64,000 nucleotides of DNA from Saprolegnia diclina VS20. Its lineage: Eukaryota; Oomycota; Saprolegniomycetes; Saprolegniales; Saprolegniaceae. The translations under genes and the position numbers were made by a program. The stretch is taken from the NCBI RefSeq assembly GCF_000281045.1, contig NW_008246089.1, positions 206,737 to 270,736 of the forward strand, given 5' to 3'. Shown piece after piece: positions 41,602-54,794 of the stretch. Position 1 is the stretch's first letter, and every line of letters begins with the position of its first letter. The notes under the pieces are model-generated. The model had not been told where the DNA came from. It made no database searches and worked only from the letters and a program-made list of their open reading frames with translations.

Positions 41602-42645
41602 ATGAGCTCGAAGCGGAAGCGTACGAGCGTCGGGTCCGGGCCGCTCCTGGCCGCGAGCAAGATCACGGAGGCCGAGCGCCGGCAGATCCGCTGCAAGGAG
41701 CGCGAGATTCTCACGGACCTGCGCGAGAACAACCGCGACGTGGTCCAGATCGCGAGCAAGGCCTTCAAGACCAAGACACAGGAGCTCGACAGCGTGTACG
41801 AGCGCGTCTTCTACCCGCGCGAGGCCAACCTCGACGCGTGCAACCTCGACGAGTTCAGCAACGTCGTCGTCAAGCAGGCTGGGCTCATGGGCTCGAGCGA
41901 TCTCACCAAGTTTGATGTCGCCGACCTCATGAGCGCTATCAAGGAAAAGTGCATCGCCGACGAGCGCGGCAATGGCCTGGACTGGGACCGCCTCGGGTCG
42001 GCCGTTGGCGCCTGCTTTAGCAGCACGATTGGCACTAGCTTCATGTACGGCTCCATGGTACGACCCACAGCTGCCGTGGCATCATGCTCATGCTCATGCT
42101 CTTGCGTAGGACACCCAAGTCGTGCAAAAGGAAAAGAAGACCGTGCGCCGTCGCCGCCAAGACGACTTGGATGCAGTCGAGACGCAGCCAACGCAAATCA
42201 GCGGCGAGAATCGCCCGGACAAGGAAGACGTTCAGGCCGTGCGTCTCCAGAAGCTTGTCAAGACACTCAAGCGGTCGGCCAAGAAGGTCGACGTCTTTGA
42301 GCTCTGCGTCAACCCCGAGAGCTTTGCGCAGGTCATCCTCATCATCTTCGCCATGCTTGCTTCATGTTGCTTTTGTTTAGACGGTCGAGAACTTTTTCGA
42401 CATGTCCTTCTTGATCCGGAACGGCCACGCCAAGATCCAGCGCGCCAATGCTTCGGCGGCGCCCACGATCCGTTGCCTCTCATGCACATCTTGTTCTGAC
42501 ATGAACTCTAGAAAACCACGATGGCATCAACGACGAAGAGCTGCCACCGTCCACGCAGTGCGTGATCACGATCTCGTACAAGCAGTGGGAGGCGCTCTCC
42601 AAGATCTACCGCGATCCGCTCGTGGGGACCCGCGCGAGCGTCTAA
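41602..42645 (+). CDS. NSE4: NSE4, non-SMC subunit of the SMC5/6 complex
   Basis: ATG 41602 (MSSKRKRTSVGSGPLLAASK); an in-frame ATG at 41557 is less likely. The N-terminal half has the kleisin-type helix region (RQIRCKEREILTDLRENNRD). Intron 1 lies near 42058-42110, intron 2 near 42333-42380 and intron 3 near 42465-42509. Across intron 2 the family signature is restored: VFELCVNPESFAQ joined to TVENFFDMSFLIRNGHAKIQ. The last exon gives ELPPSTQCVITISYKQWEAL and ends GTRASV. NSE4 bridges the SMC5/SMC6 heads and acts in DNA repair and chromosome maintenance in the nucleus. Domain order and signature make the call firm. Confidence 0.9.
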
Positions 42646-42691
42646 GAGTACATGCTGGCTGCATGGAGGCTGCTAGTATATTCAGTCGAAT

Positions 42692-43358
42692 CTAATTCTC
42701 TACGGTGTGCGCCTTCTCGTTCGCGTCAAACTCGGCGATGAGGTCGGCCGACGCCTGCACAAGCTCTACGAAGGCGGGCTTGTCGCACAAGTTGAAGTGG
42801 GGCGCGCTCTCCTCCGTGGGCGGGATCGTCACGAGGTCGACGCCGTCGGCGCCCGTCGTCACCGGCTCGTGCGGGATGCCGTTCTGCTTCATGTACTCGA
42901 CGACCTTGGGCAACGCGTCGACGTACAACGAGATAAAGTTGGCCTGGCCATACGCGTTGCGGAGCACCTAGACACGCTGATGTTTGGCACCGCGCGAGGC
43001 TTGATGGCCGCGTACCACGGGGGCGTTCTTGGGCTTCACCGACTCGTCGCGGTCCTCGAAGCGCTTGTCCTCGACTTCGACGTCGCGGACACCGACAAAG
43101 CGGAAAGGACGTTGCACGCCCTAAAGACGCTGCTATGAGCCATGCAGATGACGATGTGCATCTCGCGTACGTCGGCTTCCTGCGTGAAATGGAGGTCGAG
43201 GAGCGTGGATTCCTAATTACTATGCGTATAAGCATGCACAGAGGCTCGATCGACCTTACCGAAGAAGCCTCATCTTCCTTCGGGGCCGACGAGAGGAAGC
43301 GCGCCATGCGCGGCTGGGCGCGGGGCAGGACGCAGCGCTGAGCGAACTTACGAAGCAT
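42692..43358 (-). CDS. unnamed, probably mitochondrial protein
   Basis: Start ATG 43358 (MLRKFAQRCVLPRAQPRMAR then FLSSAPKEDEAS), a basic, Ser-rich leader typical of a mitochondrial presequence. Three introns of about 47-50 nt join in frame. Exon 2 is short (ESTLLDLHFTQEAD), exon 3 GVQRPFRFVGVRDVEVEDKR, and the last exon NAYGQANFISLYVDALPKVV...KPAFVELVQASADLIAEF, ending at 42692. Total about 170 residues, acidic, no membrane segment. I do not recognise the family. It lies tail to tail with NSE4, 46 bases apart. Confidence 0.6.
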
Positions 43359-43667
43359 GGTGATGCAGAATGCAATGGCTCCCGATATTACTGGATGCCC
43401 ACAAATATTATGTTTCAAGAGGGTATTATACTGTGATAGCCTATATCATATGTATTGTCACGGGTCATCAAATTAAAAGGAATGCGCCGCGCTCGAGACT
43501 TCAAGCAGCCAGCATCGACGCCAGCAAGCCGCACACTGCATGGAGATGGCCTTCGGCGTCATCACTTTGTATTGCATGGGGGCATTTGTAGCTCTGCATC
43601 AAAACGACTCAACGCAACTTGAACCAGTAGTCAACTTCGGGTCAATTATGATTAGCTCAAAGCCGGA

Positions 43668-43731
43668 TGAATTTGTACTTGATCCCCAAGGCGAATGAAT
43701 TTGTACAATTGTACTTGATCCCAAAGGCGTA
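43668..43731. repeat. imperfect direct repeat, about 28-37 bp
   Basis: The word ATGAATTTGTAC...TTGATCCC(C/A)AAGGCG occurs twice in a row, the second copy carrying an extra AATTGTAC. Confidence 0.75.
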
Positions 43732-44001
43732 TCGGTTGATGTGGATATCTGTGCGAATGCATTTGTGAGAACAGCATTTTGTCACTGACTCAATTGCTCA
43801 TAAGAGTTCCGGGAGGCACGCTTGAAGGGGCAGACTTGACGTTGTCGGAACACCAGCGCACTTATGACGCTAATCCTTTCTTCTGATTGCGTTGGAAAAC
43901 GCGGCTTGGCCGAGCATGGTTCAAGACAACAGTGATTAATTTTAGCAATGCATATTAAAAGGTTACTGGGCTTGGGATAACAGTGTGTGGGAGTTCAGGA
44001 G

Positions 44002-44072
44002 TTCTTTCAGAAGTCGGCAAACATAGTTTCTACACGATTGTGTTCGGAATAGTAAGGATTTGTTTAATCTTC
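44002..44072. repeat. 75-bp dispersed direct repeat, copy 1
   Basis: Begins TTCTTTCAGAAGTCGGCAAA and ends AGTAAGGATTTGTTTAATCT-TCA. Over 90% identical to copies 2 and 3 by eye. Confidence 0.9.
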
Positions 44073-44117
44073 ATGAAGCCCTTGTTCCCAAAAACAAATA
44101 TACATGCACCAAAGTTG

Positions 44118-44192
44118 TCTTTCAGAAGTCGGCAAACATATTTTCGACACGATTGTGTTCTGAATAGTAAGGATTTGTTTAATCTTCACAAA
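44118..44192. repeat. 75-bp dispersed direct repeat, copy 2
   Basis: Same unit as copy 1 with ATATTTTCGACACG in place of ATAGTTTCTACACG, continuing through AATCTTCACAAAGA. Confidence 0.9.
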
Positions 44193-44330
44193 GACACGAT
44201 GAGTATATATAACATACAGGTATTTCTCTCAGGGTACGAGTTGACCACATGCGATGATTCAGGTCTCAAAGATTATTTGTATATCATCGAGAAATAAATA
44301 TACAAGGAGCAATAGAGTGTAATGCACTTT

Positions 44331-44405
44331 CTTTCAGAAGTCGGCAAACATAGTTTCGACACGATTGTGTTCTGAATAGTAAGGATTTGTTTAATCTTCA
44401 CAAAG
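44331..44405. repeat. 75-bp dispersed direct repeat, copy 3
   Basis: Closest to copy 2 (shares GACACGATTGTGTTCTGAAT and AATCTTCACAAAGA). Spacing of about 115 and 212 bases from copies 1 and 2. Confidence 0.9.
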
Positions 44406-44577
44406 AAAGTTTGCAGTTCGAATATAAAGTGCTTGGACGAGAGATTCCATCAACAAATAATAGTGTCCGCAAAGGCATCTCCAAGGAGCGACCTATTATG
44501 GATCTCAAACTTTAGAATCACGCGGATCTCGTTTTTTCTACTCTGCTCTAGCGCCTAAATTCAAAAATGATCGCTCT

Positions 44578-44988
44578 GTGTTGCGATTGGGTATTCGCGT
44601 GAGCGAGCCTCGGAGCCAACCAAATTCATGCATCCCAACCGACCTTTCCGGATTCGCTTTCCGTATCCGGAACAGATGGCCTGAACGAAAAAGTATACGT
44701 GGGGAACAAAAAAAGACGGTGAACAAGATTTCTCTTTTGGAGCAATACTATGTTGAACAGCTTGTGCCAAACTATCCCGCAGTAAAGCGTTTACTCGTAC
44801 TAATCTTTCGCCTTTTACTAAAGATTACCGTGGACGTCTTACAAACAATGCGGCTTCACCAATTTCTGACCTCCCTCTGGGAGGACCATCTGACTCTCCT
44901 TTCATCTTGTCAACCACCTTCAATGTTAATTCTGTGGCCACCTCATGACGCCCATGCACACAATCTTTCATTGCACGTGTTTCTATGA
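44578..44988 (+). CDS. unassigned open frame, 136 residues
   Basis: MLRLGIRVSEPRSQPNSCIP..., with a hydrophobic patch RLLVLIFRLLLKITVDVL. It sits in AT-rich sequence and no family is recognised. Possibly chance. Confidence 0.18.
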   Translation: MLRLGIRVSEPRSQPNSCIPTDLSGFAFRIRNRWPERKSIRGEQKKTVNKISLLEQYYVEQLVPNYPAVKRLLVLIFRLLLKITVDVLQTMRLHQFLTSLWEDHLTLLSSCQPPSMLILWPPHDAHAHNLSLHVFL

Positions 44989-45352
44989 CGAGCAAAGCAC
45001 ACGAGCTACAGTATTGTGCTCTGGAGGCAGTTGGTCCAGTGGAGGCTTGTGAGACGGTCAAGAAGACATTTGCCCGCAGAGAGCAATGAATTCGTTGGGT
45101 TTGGGAAAATGCGACAAATTGCCCCGAAAAGCTACCGCAAGAGTTGGTATTTCATTCGTCATTTTCGTCGTTGCCTTGAATCCACGGCAATTTTTCGGTG
45201 GGGATAATGTTGACAAAATGGTCAAGAACGCGTCAAGAAGCTTCGTCAAGATTGAGAAAGGTCTGGGAAGTGCATTGCATACCAGCCGGTATGTCGTATC
45301 CGGTTGTCCGCTCGGCACTTTGCTTTTTCGCCTCTGTTCTTGGCCCATCATC
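44989..45352. other. upstream region of the VOC gene
   Basis: No supported element. Confidence 0.35.
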
Positions 45353-45906
45353 ATGCTTGCGACGACGCTCCGCCGCCACTTTAGCTCGGTACGCCCCTTG
45401 TCCGTTCCATGGCCCTGACGCGCTCTATGTAGAGCACGCGCCCGTTCCGCGTCCTTGGCATCCAGCAGGTGGCCGTCGGCGGCCTCGACAAGGGCGCGCT
45501 CAAGCACCTCTGGGTCGACACTTTGGGCCTCACGTACAAGTCGAGCTTCAAGAGCGAGCGCGAGAACGTCGACGAAGACATCCTTGAAGCTGGGAAAGGG
45601 CCGTTCGCGGTCGAGGTCGACATCATGCAGCCCATTGATGCCACGAAGTCGCCCAAGGTGCACTTGCCGCAGCTCAACCACGTGGGTCTCTGGATCGACG
45701 ACTTGCCCAAGTGCGTGGACCACTTGACGAAGCAAGGCATGCGCTTCACGCCTGGTGGCATCCGCAAGGGCGCCGCGGGCTTTGACGTTGTCTTCTTGCA
45801 CCCCAAGGGCAACGACGCTTTCCCGCTCTCGGGCGAAGGCGTCCTCATCGAGCTCGTGCAAGCGCCGGCGCATGTCATCCAAGCCTTTGACGCGATTAAG
45901 GAGTAG
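45353..45906 (+). CDS. mitochondrial VOC/glyoxalase-fold protein, methylmalonyl-CoA epimerase or lactoylglutathione-lyase like
   Basis: Exon 1 (45353-45388) encodes only [12 protein letters not shown], a typical mitochondrial presequence. A 44-nt intron joins it to exon 2 at 45433. The mature part is a two-module VOC fold: [20 protein letters not shown] begins module 1, [20 protein letters not shown] begins module 2 with a metal-binding His, and [12 protein letters not shown]...[10 protein letters not shown] supplies the Glu ligand near the C-terminus. It ends AFDAIKE. In module 1 the usual first His is Gln (IQQVAV), so metal binding may differ. The substrate is unknown. Confidence 0.75.
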
Positions 45907-46335
45907 ATGAGATTTCTTCGTAATGTACATGATTTCCTAGTGTGAGGTCCACGGCCAAAGAAGCGATACCACGATATGGGCGTGGGATCTGCTGGATTCC
46001 TTCCTTAAAGCAGGAAGAAGATGCTATGGCCGTTGTGTCCATCAAAAGTACAGGCGTAGTGACGCAACCACGTCAGCAGTCGACTGCCGTCAACAACCGC
46101 TTCCGAGCTTCTGCTAGTGCACCGAGCTGAGTTGTTTACTGGCCATGAATAGTAGACAATCGATCGACGCGAGACTGCCACCCGATGCGTTGACTGCTAG
46201 GAATGCCATATTGTACACATTGTACACATTTTACAATGTTTATGGAGTACATACTGGCACGCTACACTGTACTGAAGCAAGCTGCGAGGGCGAGGGCTCC
46301 GCGATCGCACTGGGTCGTATCCGGAAGGCCGGATA
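45907..46335. other. intergenic upstream of QTRT1
   Basis: Short AT-rich patch near 46208-46245 with repeated TTGTACACATT words. No gene supported. Confidence 0.35.
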
Positions 46336-48101
<1,766 letters not shown>

Positions 48102-48485
48102 TCGCACATCCGATGCGGAATTGACGAAAGCAAGGCAGATAACCTGCACGAATACCACGACGATGAAGTAGCAGTTGGGATGCGAGAGCCCACGTTGGTA
48201 CTGAGATACTACGTTCTTATAGTGGTGGTAGCTTGCGCTACACGCGCAGCAATGCGGAGCATTGGAACACGCGTTGCGGAGTGCGAGAGACGAAGACAAG
48301 GTGGTGAGCACATGCTAGAAGCGCGAGTGCCACGACGTGGCTCGACGTGGCGGGCGGCAGTCGCATGCGTTCACTGTGAAGCGAGCGAAGATCGCACTGC
48401 ACTGTATATCCGGATAAAATGTCCATATATCCGGATGAGGTCGGTCGACGCATCTGCATCGGTGGAGCTTGGACGTTGATCAACA
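48102..48485. other. intergenic between QTRT1 and the CIA30 gene
   Basis: No supported gene or RNA. Confidence 0.35.
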
Positions 48486-49586
48486 ATGTCCCGCAACTCG
48501 CTGCTGCGCCGCCTGGTCCTGACGGCCGAGTCGGGCGTCCTATCGGCGAAGCAACGTACGTCGTCTTACGCCGTCATGGCTGCTCATGCTCGTGTGTGCA
48601 ACAGTCATGGGCCTACGCCTCAATGTGGCGCCGGAAGCGCACGTGTTTCGTTTCGACAAGCCCGAGGCGACGGAAGGCTGGCTCATCTCGAGCGACCGTG
48701 CCATCGGAGGTACGGCGTGGCACCATGTGCTTTGTCGCCTCACACCTAGTACGCTAGGCGAGTCGACGTGCGCGTTTGAGTTTGTGCCCACGGCCGACGA
48801 CAGCGAAAAGGACTCGCCCAAGGTTGGCGCCGGTACGACGTTCTCCGTGGCCATGGTCATCGCTCATGGCATGCGTAGCCGTCTTTTCGGGCCGCCTTAG
48901 CTTGTCCGTGCAGCCGACAGAGCAGCATGTCGTGCGCAGCGGATACTGCGCGATTCGCGGCAACGTACCGCGCGGTCTGCATTTGCACGGCTACGAGGGT
49001 TTGGCCATGCGCATCAAGACCGATGGCCGCACATATCGCATCAACGCCCAGGCCGACGGATGGAACCCCCACGATCTGTACATGGGCTTTCTCAAGGCGC
49101 CGGCCAACGAGTGGGTCGAAGCAGAGGTACACCGCCTTGCATGCGTCATGGACTCACTCACTACTTGGCGTAGCTGGCATTTTCAGACTTTATCTTGACG
49201 TCGCGCGGCTACGTGCAAGTGGACGACCCGGCCAAGCTCGACCCGTCCTCGCTGCGCACGGTGGCTCTACAGAATACGCATGGACATGTCCTAACATTGG
49301 CCCTCGTAGATTGGCATTGCGCTAGCCGACGACAAGGAAGGACCGTTCAAGTTTGCGATCGAGTGGATCAAAGCGGTCGAGAAGGTCGACACGACCAACG
49401 TCGCGCCCAAGCCGCGCGTGTCGCTCAAGACGTAAGCACCGTACTGGAGGATACAAGCCGGAGCTCATTCACCTCTGTAGCGAGCTGCTCGACGACGACG
49501 AGATCGGGCCACTGGAAGACGACAGCAGCGACGACGCTAACACGACCAAGGCCCGCCGGCCGCACAAGTCGGACCTCGTCATTTGA
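48486..49586 (+). CDS. NDUFAF1: complex I intermediate-associated protein 30 (NDUFAF1-like)
   Basis: ATG 48486, leader MSRNSLLRRLVLTAESGV of mitochondrial type. Introns near 48551, 48711, 48835, 49128, 49260 and 49436 all restore frame. The CIA30 domain runs through HVFRFDKPEATEGWLISSDR, TAVFSG-type AAVFSGRLSLSV, YCAIRGNVPRGLHLHGYEGL, NAQADGWNPHDLYMGFLKAP, the WxF-like LAFSDFILTSRGYVQVDDPA and IGIALADDKEGPFKFAIEWI. The C-terminus is an acidic tail (ELLDDDEIGPLEDDSSDD) ending at 49586. Family members assist assembly of mitochondrial complex I. The domain order matches the family closely. Confidence 0.88.
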
Positions 49587-49646
49587 GCACTACGACTGCT
49601 AGATAACATGTGTGCGCGTGCATTATTACTACGTGTGGGCCTATTC

Positions 49647-50018
49647 TTATACTTCGTCTTCGCGCAACAGCATGTTGGGGATGCCATCGACGATCGGAAA
49701 CTCGCGGCCCGACTCGGGGCACGTGAGCGTGCCCTTCTTCACATGCACATCCAGAAGCGCGTGCTGCACCTTCTTCAAGACCTCGTCGTTGGCCATGTCG
49801 GCCTCGGTCATGGCCGACGGGAGGCCGTCGGCCACGCCGAGCGACGTGGCCGCGCCGTGAAACGCAGCATAATCGATCTTGGCGAGCATCTTCTTGACAA
49901 AGTCGGCGTTGAAGTCCGAGGCGACGACCTCGGTCTCGTCGGCCGAGAGGCGCAGCGGGAAGCCGTTCGAGACGCCCTTCTTGTTGCAGTAGAGCATGTT
50001 GTGCGTGATTAGGCGCAT
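49647..50018 (-). CDS. TRMT112: TRM112, activator of methyltransferases
   Basis: Intronless, 123 residues, ATG 50018 (MRLITHNMLYCNKKGVSNGF). The N-terminal and C-terminal halves form the small zinc-binding fold: one Cys in MLYCNKKG and one in GTLTCPESGREFPIVDGIPN. The central helical segment is YAAFHGAATSLGVADGLPSA, and it ends MLLREDEV. TRM112 is an obligate partner of several methyltransferases acting on tRNA, rRNA and release factor. It lies tail to tail with the CIA30 gene. The cysteine set is reduced compared with the four of many homologues. Confidence 0.93.
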   Translation of the reverse strand: MRLITHNMLYCNKKGVSNGFPLRLSADETEVVASDFNADFVKKMLAKIDYAAFHGAATSLGVADGLPSAMTEADMANDEVLKKVQHALLDVHVKKGTLTCPESGREFPIVDGIPNMLLREDEV

Positions 50019-50877
50019 GATGGTGCTAGTCGTCGAGCTGCTGCGTCAGTCGGCCTTTCCAAGAACTAGTAATCCGCTGCCACCAACCGCTGGTCCGTTG
50101 CGTCATCCGGATAATCGGACTGTGCCACAAACGCGCCACGCGGATCGAGAGCGGTCGCACGACGAATATGCGATGAGGTTTTCGTTCCGCAGCAAGCGCG
50201 CCGAGTACAAGAGGTGTCCCGCCTGTTAAAGGACGGTGAGCTCTAGCTCAGAGTCGCCCCACGAGCCCGTGGGTGGAAAGAGGCAGTGGGCAGACAGTGG
50301 TAAAACTCGGTACTTAACTGTGGCATCGTCGTTCGTATTGTTGTCACCATTTGCATGGTTTCCGTGGGCCCTTTACGCCGCAATGTCGGCAAGGCGTGGA
50401 CGACGTTTTCGCCCATATCTTGCAGCTCGAGCACCACGCAGACGAAGGACTATGTCATTGTAGAGTTGGACCCGTCGCTGACTCGTTGCGTCGCTGCCGA
50501 TAGCAGGGACGTATATCGGTGCATCATTGTCGTCCACCAGGCGTGTACTGTCTGCTCTTGATCGCAGTGTTCTTGCCCATCGTTGTTTAGACATGCCTGC
50601 CATTTACTAATCGTCGCCAGCGAAGCATCTTCACCACGAGCCAACGCACGAGCCTCCGTGTCGACGCGTTCGTCTTGGCACAAGCTCCACGCGGATGGTG
50701 TGCGCTGACGACGACGTTCGCTGGCGTGGCGACGTGGCGTGGCAGCAAGCAGCAAGGAGTGGAAACGCGGATAAGATTTTCGAACGCGTGCTGGGATTGG
50801 TTGGCGAATTTTTATTTTGACCAATCGAGAGCGGCGGACGCAGCTTGCCCTTGCGGTCACGCAGTCTTGAAAACGCC
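50019..50877. other. divergent intergenic region before TRMT112 and the peroxisomal reductase
   Basis: No protein gene supported. The right end carries a strong ATTGG...CCAAT pair (separate entry). Confidence 0.4.
50796..50825 (+). promoter_or_regulatory. ATTGG and CCAAT pair upstream of the peroxisomal reductase
   Basis: ATTGG at 50796-50800 and CCAAT at 50821-50825, in opposite orientation around an AT-rich core, 50-80 bases before the ATG at 50878. Suggests an NF-Y-type element. Confidence 0.45.
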
Positions 50878-52022
<1,145 letters not shown>

Positions 52023-52388
52023 TCGGCTCATTTGCGCAGCTGCATGAGACCACTCCACATTGACAATACAATCGCTATTTGTCTCTAACGATCCATTAAC
52101 AGTGGAGAGGAACAGCGGCACGTGCACCGCCTAAAGCCACACCTAAAGTACGACGCCTAAACCAAGTCGTACGCGATCTTCTACGCCCAGCGTGCTAGCC
52201 ACTGACATAGTCTACGTGAGCTTGTAACTCTCTTGACCGTCTGCCCTCGTGTCGCGGATGTCAGGCCATGCGCAAAAATGACGTGGCAAGCGGAGAGCGC
52301 TGATCGACATATGCATCTTGAGAGGTCCTGTCTAAATGCATGATCGCAAACAGGCGTGACCTTTCGGGAGCCGTCGCCAGATTTCAAG
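52023..52388. other. intergenic upstream of the SAS6-like gene
   Basis: Nothing recognised apart from short frames. Confidence 0.35.
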
Positions 52389-53541
52389 ATGGCGACACGA
52401 GGCGCGTTCAAGATCCCCGACACGTCGGCCGACTACCTCTCGCCGGGTCCAAGCACGTTTGACTCGCTGCACCATGGCAGTCTCACCTCGGACATGTCGA
52501 TGCTGGACGACATTGACCCGAGCCTCGGTGCGTCCTGTCAGATACGACATCATGGTGCGATGCCACGTACGTAGCGGGTGGCTACCGCGTCGTGTACGAC
52601 CGAGAAACGCCATTCGAACTCCGTATTCAGGTCCTATCCGCGCCATCGTCAGCCACGTCTGACTGTTGAGACAGACGGACAATGCGCCGCAGCAAGTGGG
52701 CACGCTCGAGGCCATCAAAGTCAAGATTCTTCTCCTCGTACGTCGTCGTCTCCTTGCCTCTGTCGTGGTTTGTGACTGCAAAATGACGTGGCTAGGGCGA
52801 CGAGAACGATTTGAGAGCGCTCAAAATTGAGCTCTCGACCGAGTCTGACCTGTTCTTTTACTATACGCACATTTGCGACCTCGAGGGGTTCCAGATCGTG
52901 CAGGAGCAGCAAAAGCTCATGGTCGACTTTGCCGACTACGCCAACGTGCTCGTACGCATGTTGAACAACTGCATAAAGGAGCCGCACAACCACATCGCTG
53001 TGTACCTCATGCAGTCGGACGGCCGCGCGCGCCTTGACTTTATCCAAGTACCTTTAAAACGACGAGGCGTCGGCTCGCAATGCGGCGTAGAACATGGAGT
53101 ACAAGTTTGTCGAGCTCCTCTCGGTGGACTTTGCCCGCGCGCCCGAAGAAATCGTGCGCCAGCACATCACGTTCCGCTACAACACGATCAAGGTACATGG
53201 GCTTTCGTGCGGAACACGCTGCTGACGCACGCGTTTAGAGCCGCGTGTCTGCGCTGCAATCGCGGCTGCACGTACGTTGAAGGCTAATCCCCACCTCGCA
53301 TCGAATGGTGGTGTTCTTGCCACTCACCTGCAATGGATGCGTGTAGGAAGTCAACAACATTGTGAAGGTGAAGAATCCTTCGCTCCTGCTTCAAGTACGT
53401 CGCAGAGACATGGCTTCTCGCTCCTTTTAACGCCTTTACCAATGTATTTAGCTCCAAAAGGCCCCGCCCCCGGCTATCCACCCCAGCGGCACCCATGCAA
53501 CAGCCGGCAGCTCGCGCCTCACGACGGGCCGGTTCCATTAG
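52389..53541 (+). CDS. SAS-6-like centriole/apical protein (SAS6L)
   Basis: ATG 52389 (MATRGAFKIPDTSADYLSPG) with a Ser-rich leader. Eight or so small exons, introns of about 43-60 nt joining in frame. The SAS-6 N-terminal head is restored as GGYRVVYDRETPFELRIQTD, ALKIELSTESDLFFYYTHIC, FQIVQEQQKLMVDFADYANV, MLNNCIKEPHNHIAVYLMQS, DGRARLDFIQ-NMEYKFVELL and PEEIVRQHITFRYNTIK. It closes with a short helical piece SRVSALQSRLHEVNNIVKVK and a Ser/Thr tail ending FH at 53541. It lacks the long coiled coil of canonical SAS-6, so it belongs to the short SAS6L class known from algae, kinetoplastids and apicomplexans, where the head domain assembles at the basal body or apical structures. Confidence 0.84.
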
Positions 53542-54224
53542 GTTGCGGTGGCTAACCTTTCGCCACCCACCGCCCGCTCCCACCTCAGTGTTGTGCACTG
53601 CATCGAAGCTACCGATGCGTTGATACGCAGCATATAAAAACGAAATTCAAGCGGATGCGCGGAAGCTTCTTGTTCCGGTGGAGGAGAGTGGCGCGGGGGT
53701 CCACCCGTCATCTCGTCGGATGCGCACCGGCGTTTCCGCCTTCAAGAATCCTTGGAGCTCCGCCAGCGCGTCCGCGATGTGGCGCTTCGTTCAAACCTGT
53801 AGAAAATAATACCTTTTGGAATAGAATACTGTGCATTGTTTGGCCGGCTTCCAATCAGGTGTAACTATCACTTGAAGTCTCTATAAATCGATTTAACGGC
53901 ACACCCGATTTGTTGAGTTTTGGACGTTGACGTTCCGGCGTATCCCACAACCATCGTTGTCGATTGGCCGGAACGTCCGGTTCCAGAAATCGTGCGGCCG
54001 CGATTGGTTGCTTTTCCTCCAATCATATGGCGATTCGAAGATACCTTGGGTTTGTATGGGTTGCAAATCCAAGCCAGCAACTCCGAAAAGCTCCGTGAAG
54101 CTCCTTGCACCTGGAAGTAGGTCCACACTGAAATCGTTGAAGCAACAAGGTACCTTGGTCCCTCATGCTTTGCTTTCAAAATACTGCATTTCCGAATTAC
54201 CTCTTTCCCAGACCAACAACTACG
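53542..54224. other. intergenic before the small membrane protein
   Basis: No protein gene supported. Contains three ATTGG/CCAAT boxes between 53963 and 54023. Confidence 0.4.
53963..54023 (+). promoter_or_regulatory. three ATTGG/CCAAT boxes upstream of the 54225 gene
   Basis: ATTGG at 53963-53967 and 54003-54007, CCAAT at 54019-54023, about 200-260 bases before the start. Inferred NF-Y-type region. Confidence 0.4.
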
Positions 54225-54794
54225 ATGGACGAGAAGACCGACTACGCGCTTGTGCAGGACCAGTCGTCGCTGCGAAAGAAGGTCACGCGCGGTGTCCTTA
54301 CCTTCGTGTCCATCTTCCTCATTGGTCTCGGCGCCGGCGTCATCACGCAGGAGGTGAACCACAACAACATGGAGGGTCACAACTCCAAGTTCTTCGTCAC
54401 GGGCGACGTCAATTCGTGCTACGGCATCCACTTGGTGGCCAACGGTGCTAGCACCGGCGACAGCAGCGTGTGCCCGGGCGCTAAGAACGCTCAGTTCCTC
54501 GTCAAGAGTGTCCCGACTGCCGTCAAGTTTGACATTCCGGCGGCGCAGTGCTTTGCAAGCGTCGTGTACGCGACCAACCAGACGATCGACGGCTTCAAGG
54601 GCCCGACCTCGATCACGATCCAGAGCGCGCTCATGGCCACCAAGCTCAACGACAACACGACTGCGACGCAGTGCGCGACGGGCTTTAGCTTTGCCAAGGC
54701 GACGACGTTCTCGCTCGACTTGGTTGCGCTCAAGGGCGTGAACGGGTCGCTGCCGTCGCACAACGCGACGATCCTTAGCAGCCTCTCGGTCTAA
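54225..54794 (+). CDS. small single-pass (type II) membrane or anchored secreted protein
   Basis: Intronless, 189 residues, ATG 54225 (MDEKTDYALVQDQSSLRKKV). A short charged cytosolic leader precedes one hydrophobic helix (GVLTFVSIFLIGLGAGVITQ, residues about 24-43). The rest is a polar, Asn/Thr/Ser-rich ectodomain with several N-glycosylation sequons (NQT, NTT, NGS, NAT) and four cysteines (NSCYG, VCPG, QCFAS, QCATG). No catalytic motif. An in-frame ATG at 54165 is less likely. Unknown family; could be a cell-surface or endomembrane protein of the oomycete. Confidence 0.65.
   Translation: MDEKTDYALVQDQSSLRKKVTRGVLTFVSIFLIGLGAGVITQEVNHNNMEGHNSKFFVTGDVNSCYGIHLVANGASTGDSSVCPGAKNAQFLVKSVPTAVKFDIPAAQCFASVVYATNQTIDGFKGPTSITIQSALMATKLNDNTTATQCATGFSFAKATTFSLDLVALKGVNGSLPSHNATILSSLSV

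Larger units (their letters stand above)
43359..44577. other. AT-rich, gene-poor stretch with direct repeats
   Basis: Base composition drops to AT-rich compared with flanking genes. Contains two short repeated units near 43668-43731 and three copies of a roughly 75-bp sequence at 44002-44405. No transposase frame, terminal inverted repeat or RNA gene seen. Confidence 0.55.

Noticed and set aside
44002..44405. CRISPR-like array
   Set aside because: Only three 75-bp units with uneven 45-140-base gaps in a eukaryotic genome; too long and irregular.
45058..45930. Minus-strand 290-residue frame
   Set aside because: Shadow of the VOC gene on the plus strand.
54165..54224. Longer start for the small membrane protein
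   Set aside because: Adds a leader FQNTAFPNYLFPRPTTT without coding character; the ATG at 54225 gives a standard type II topology.
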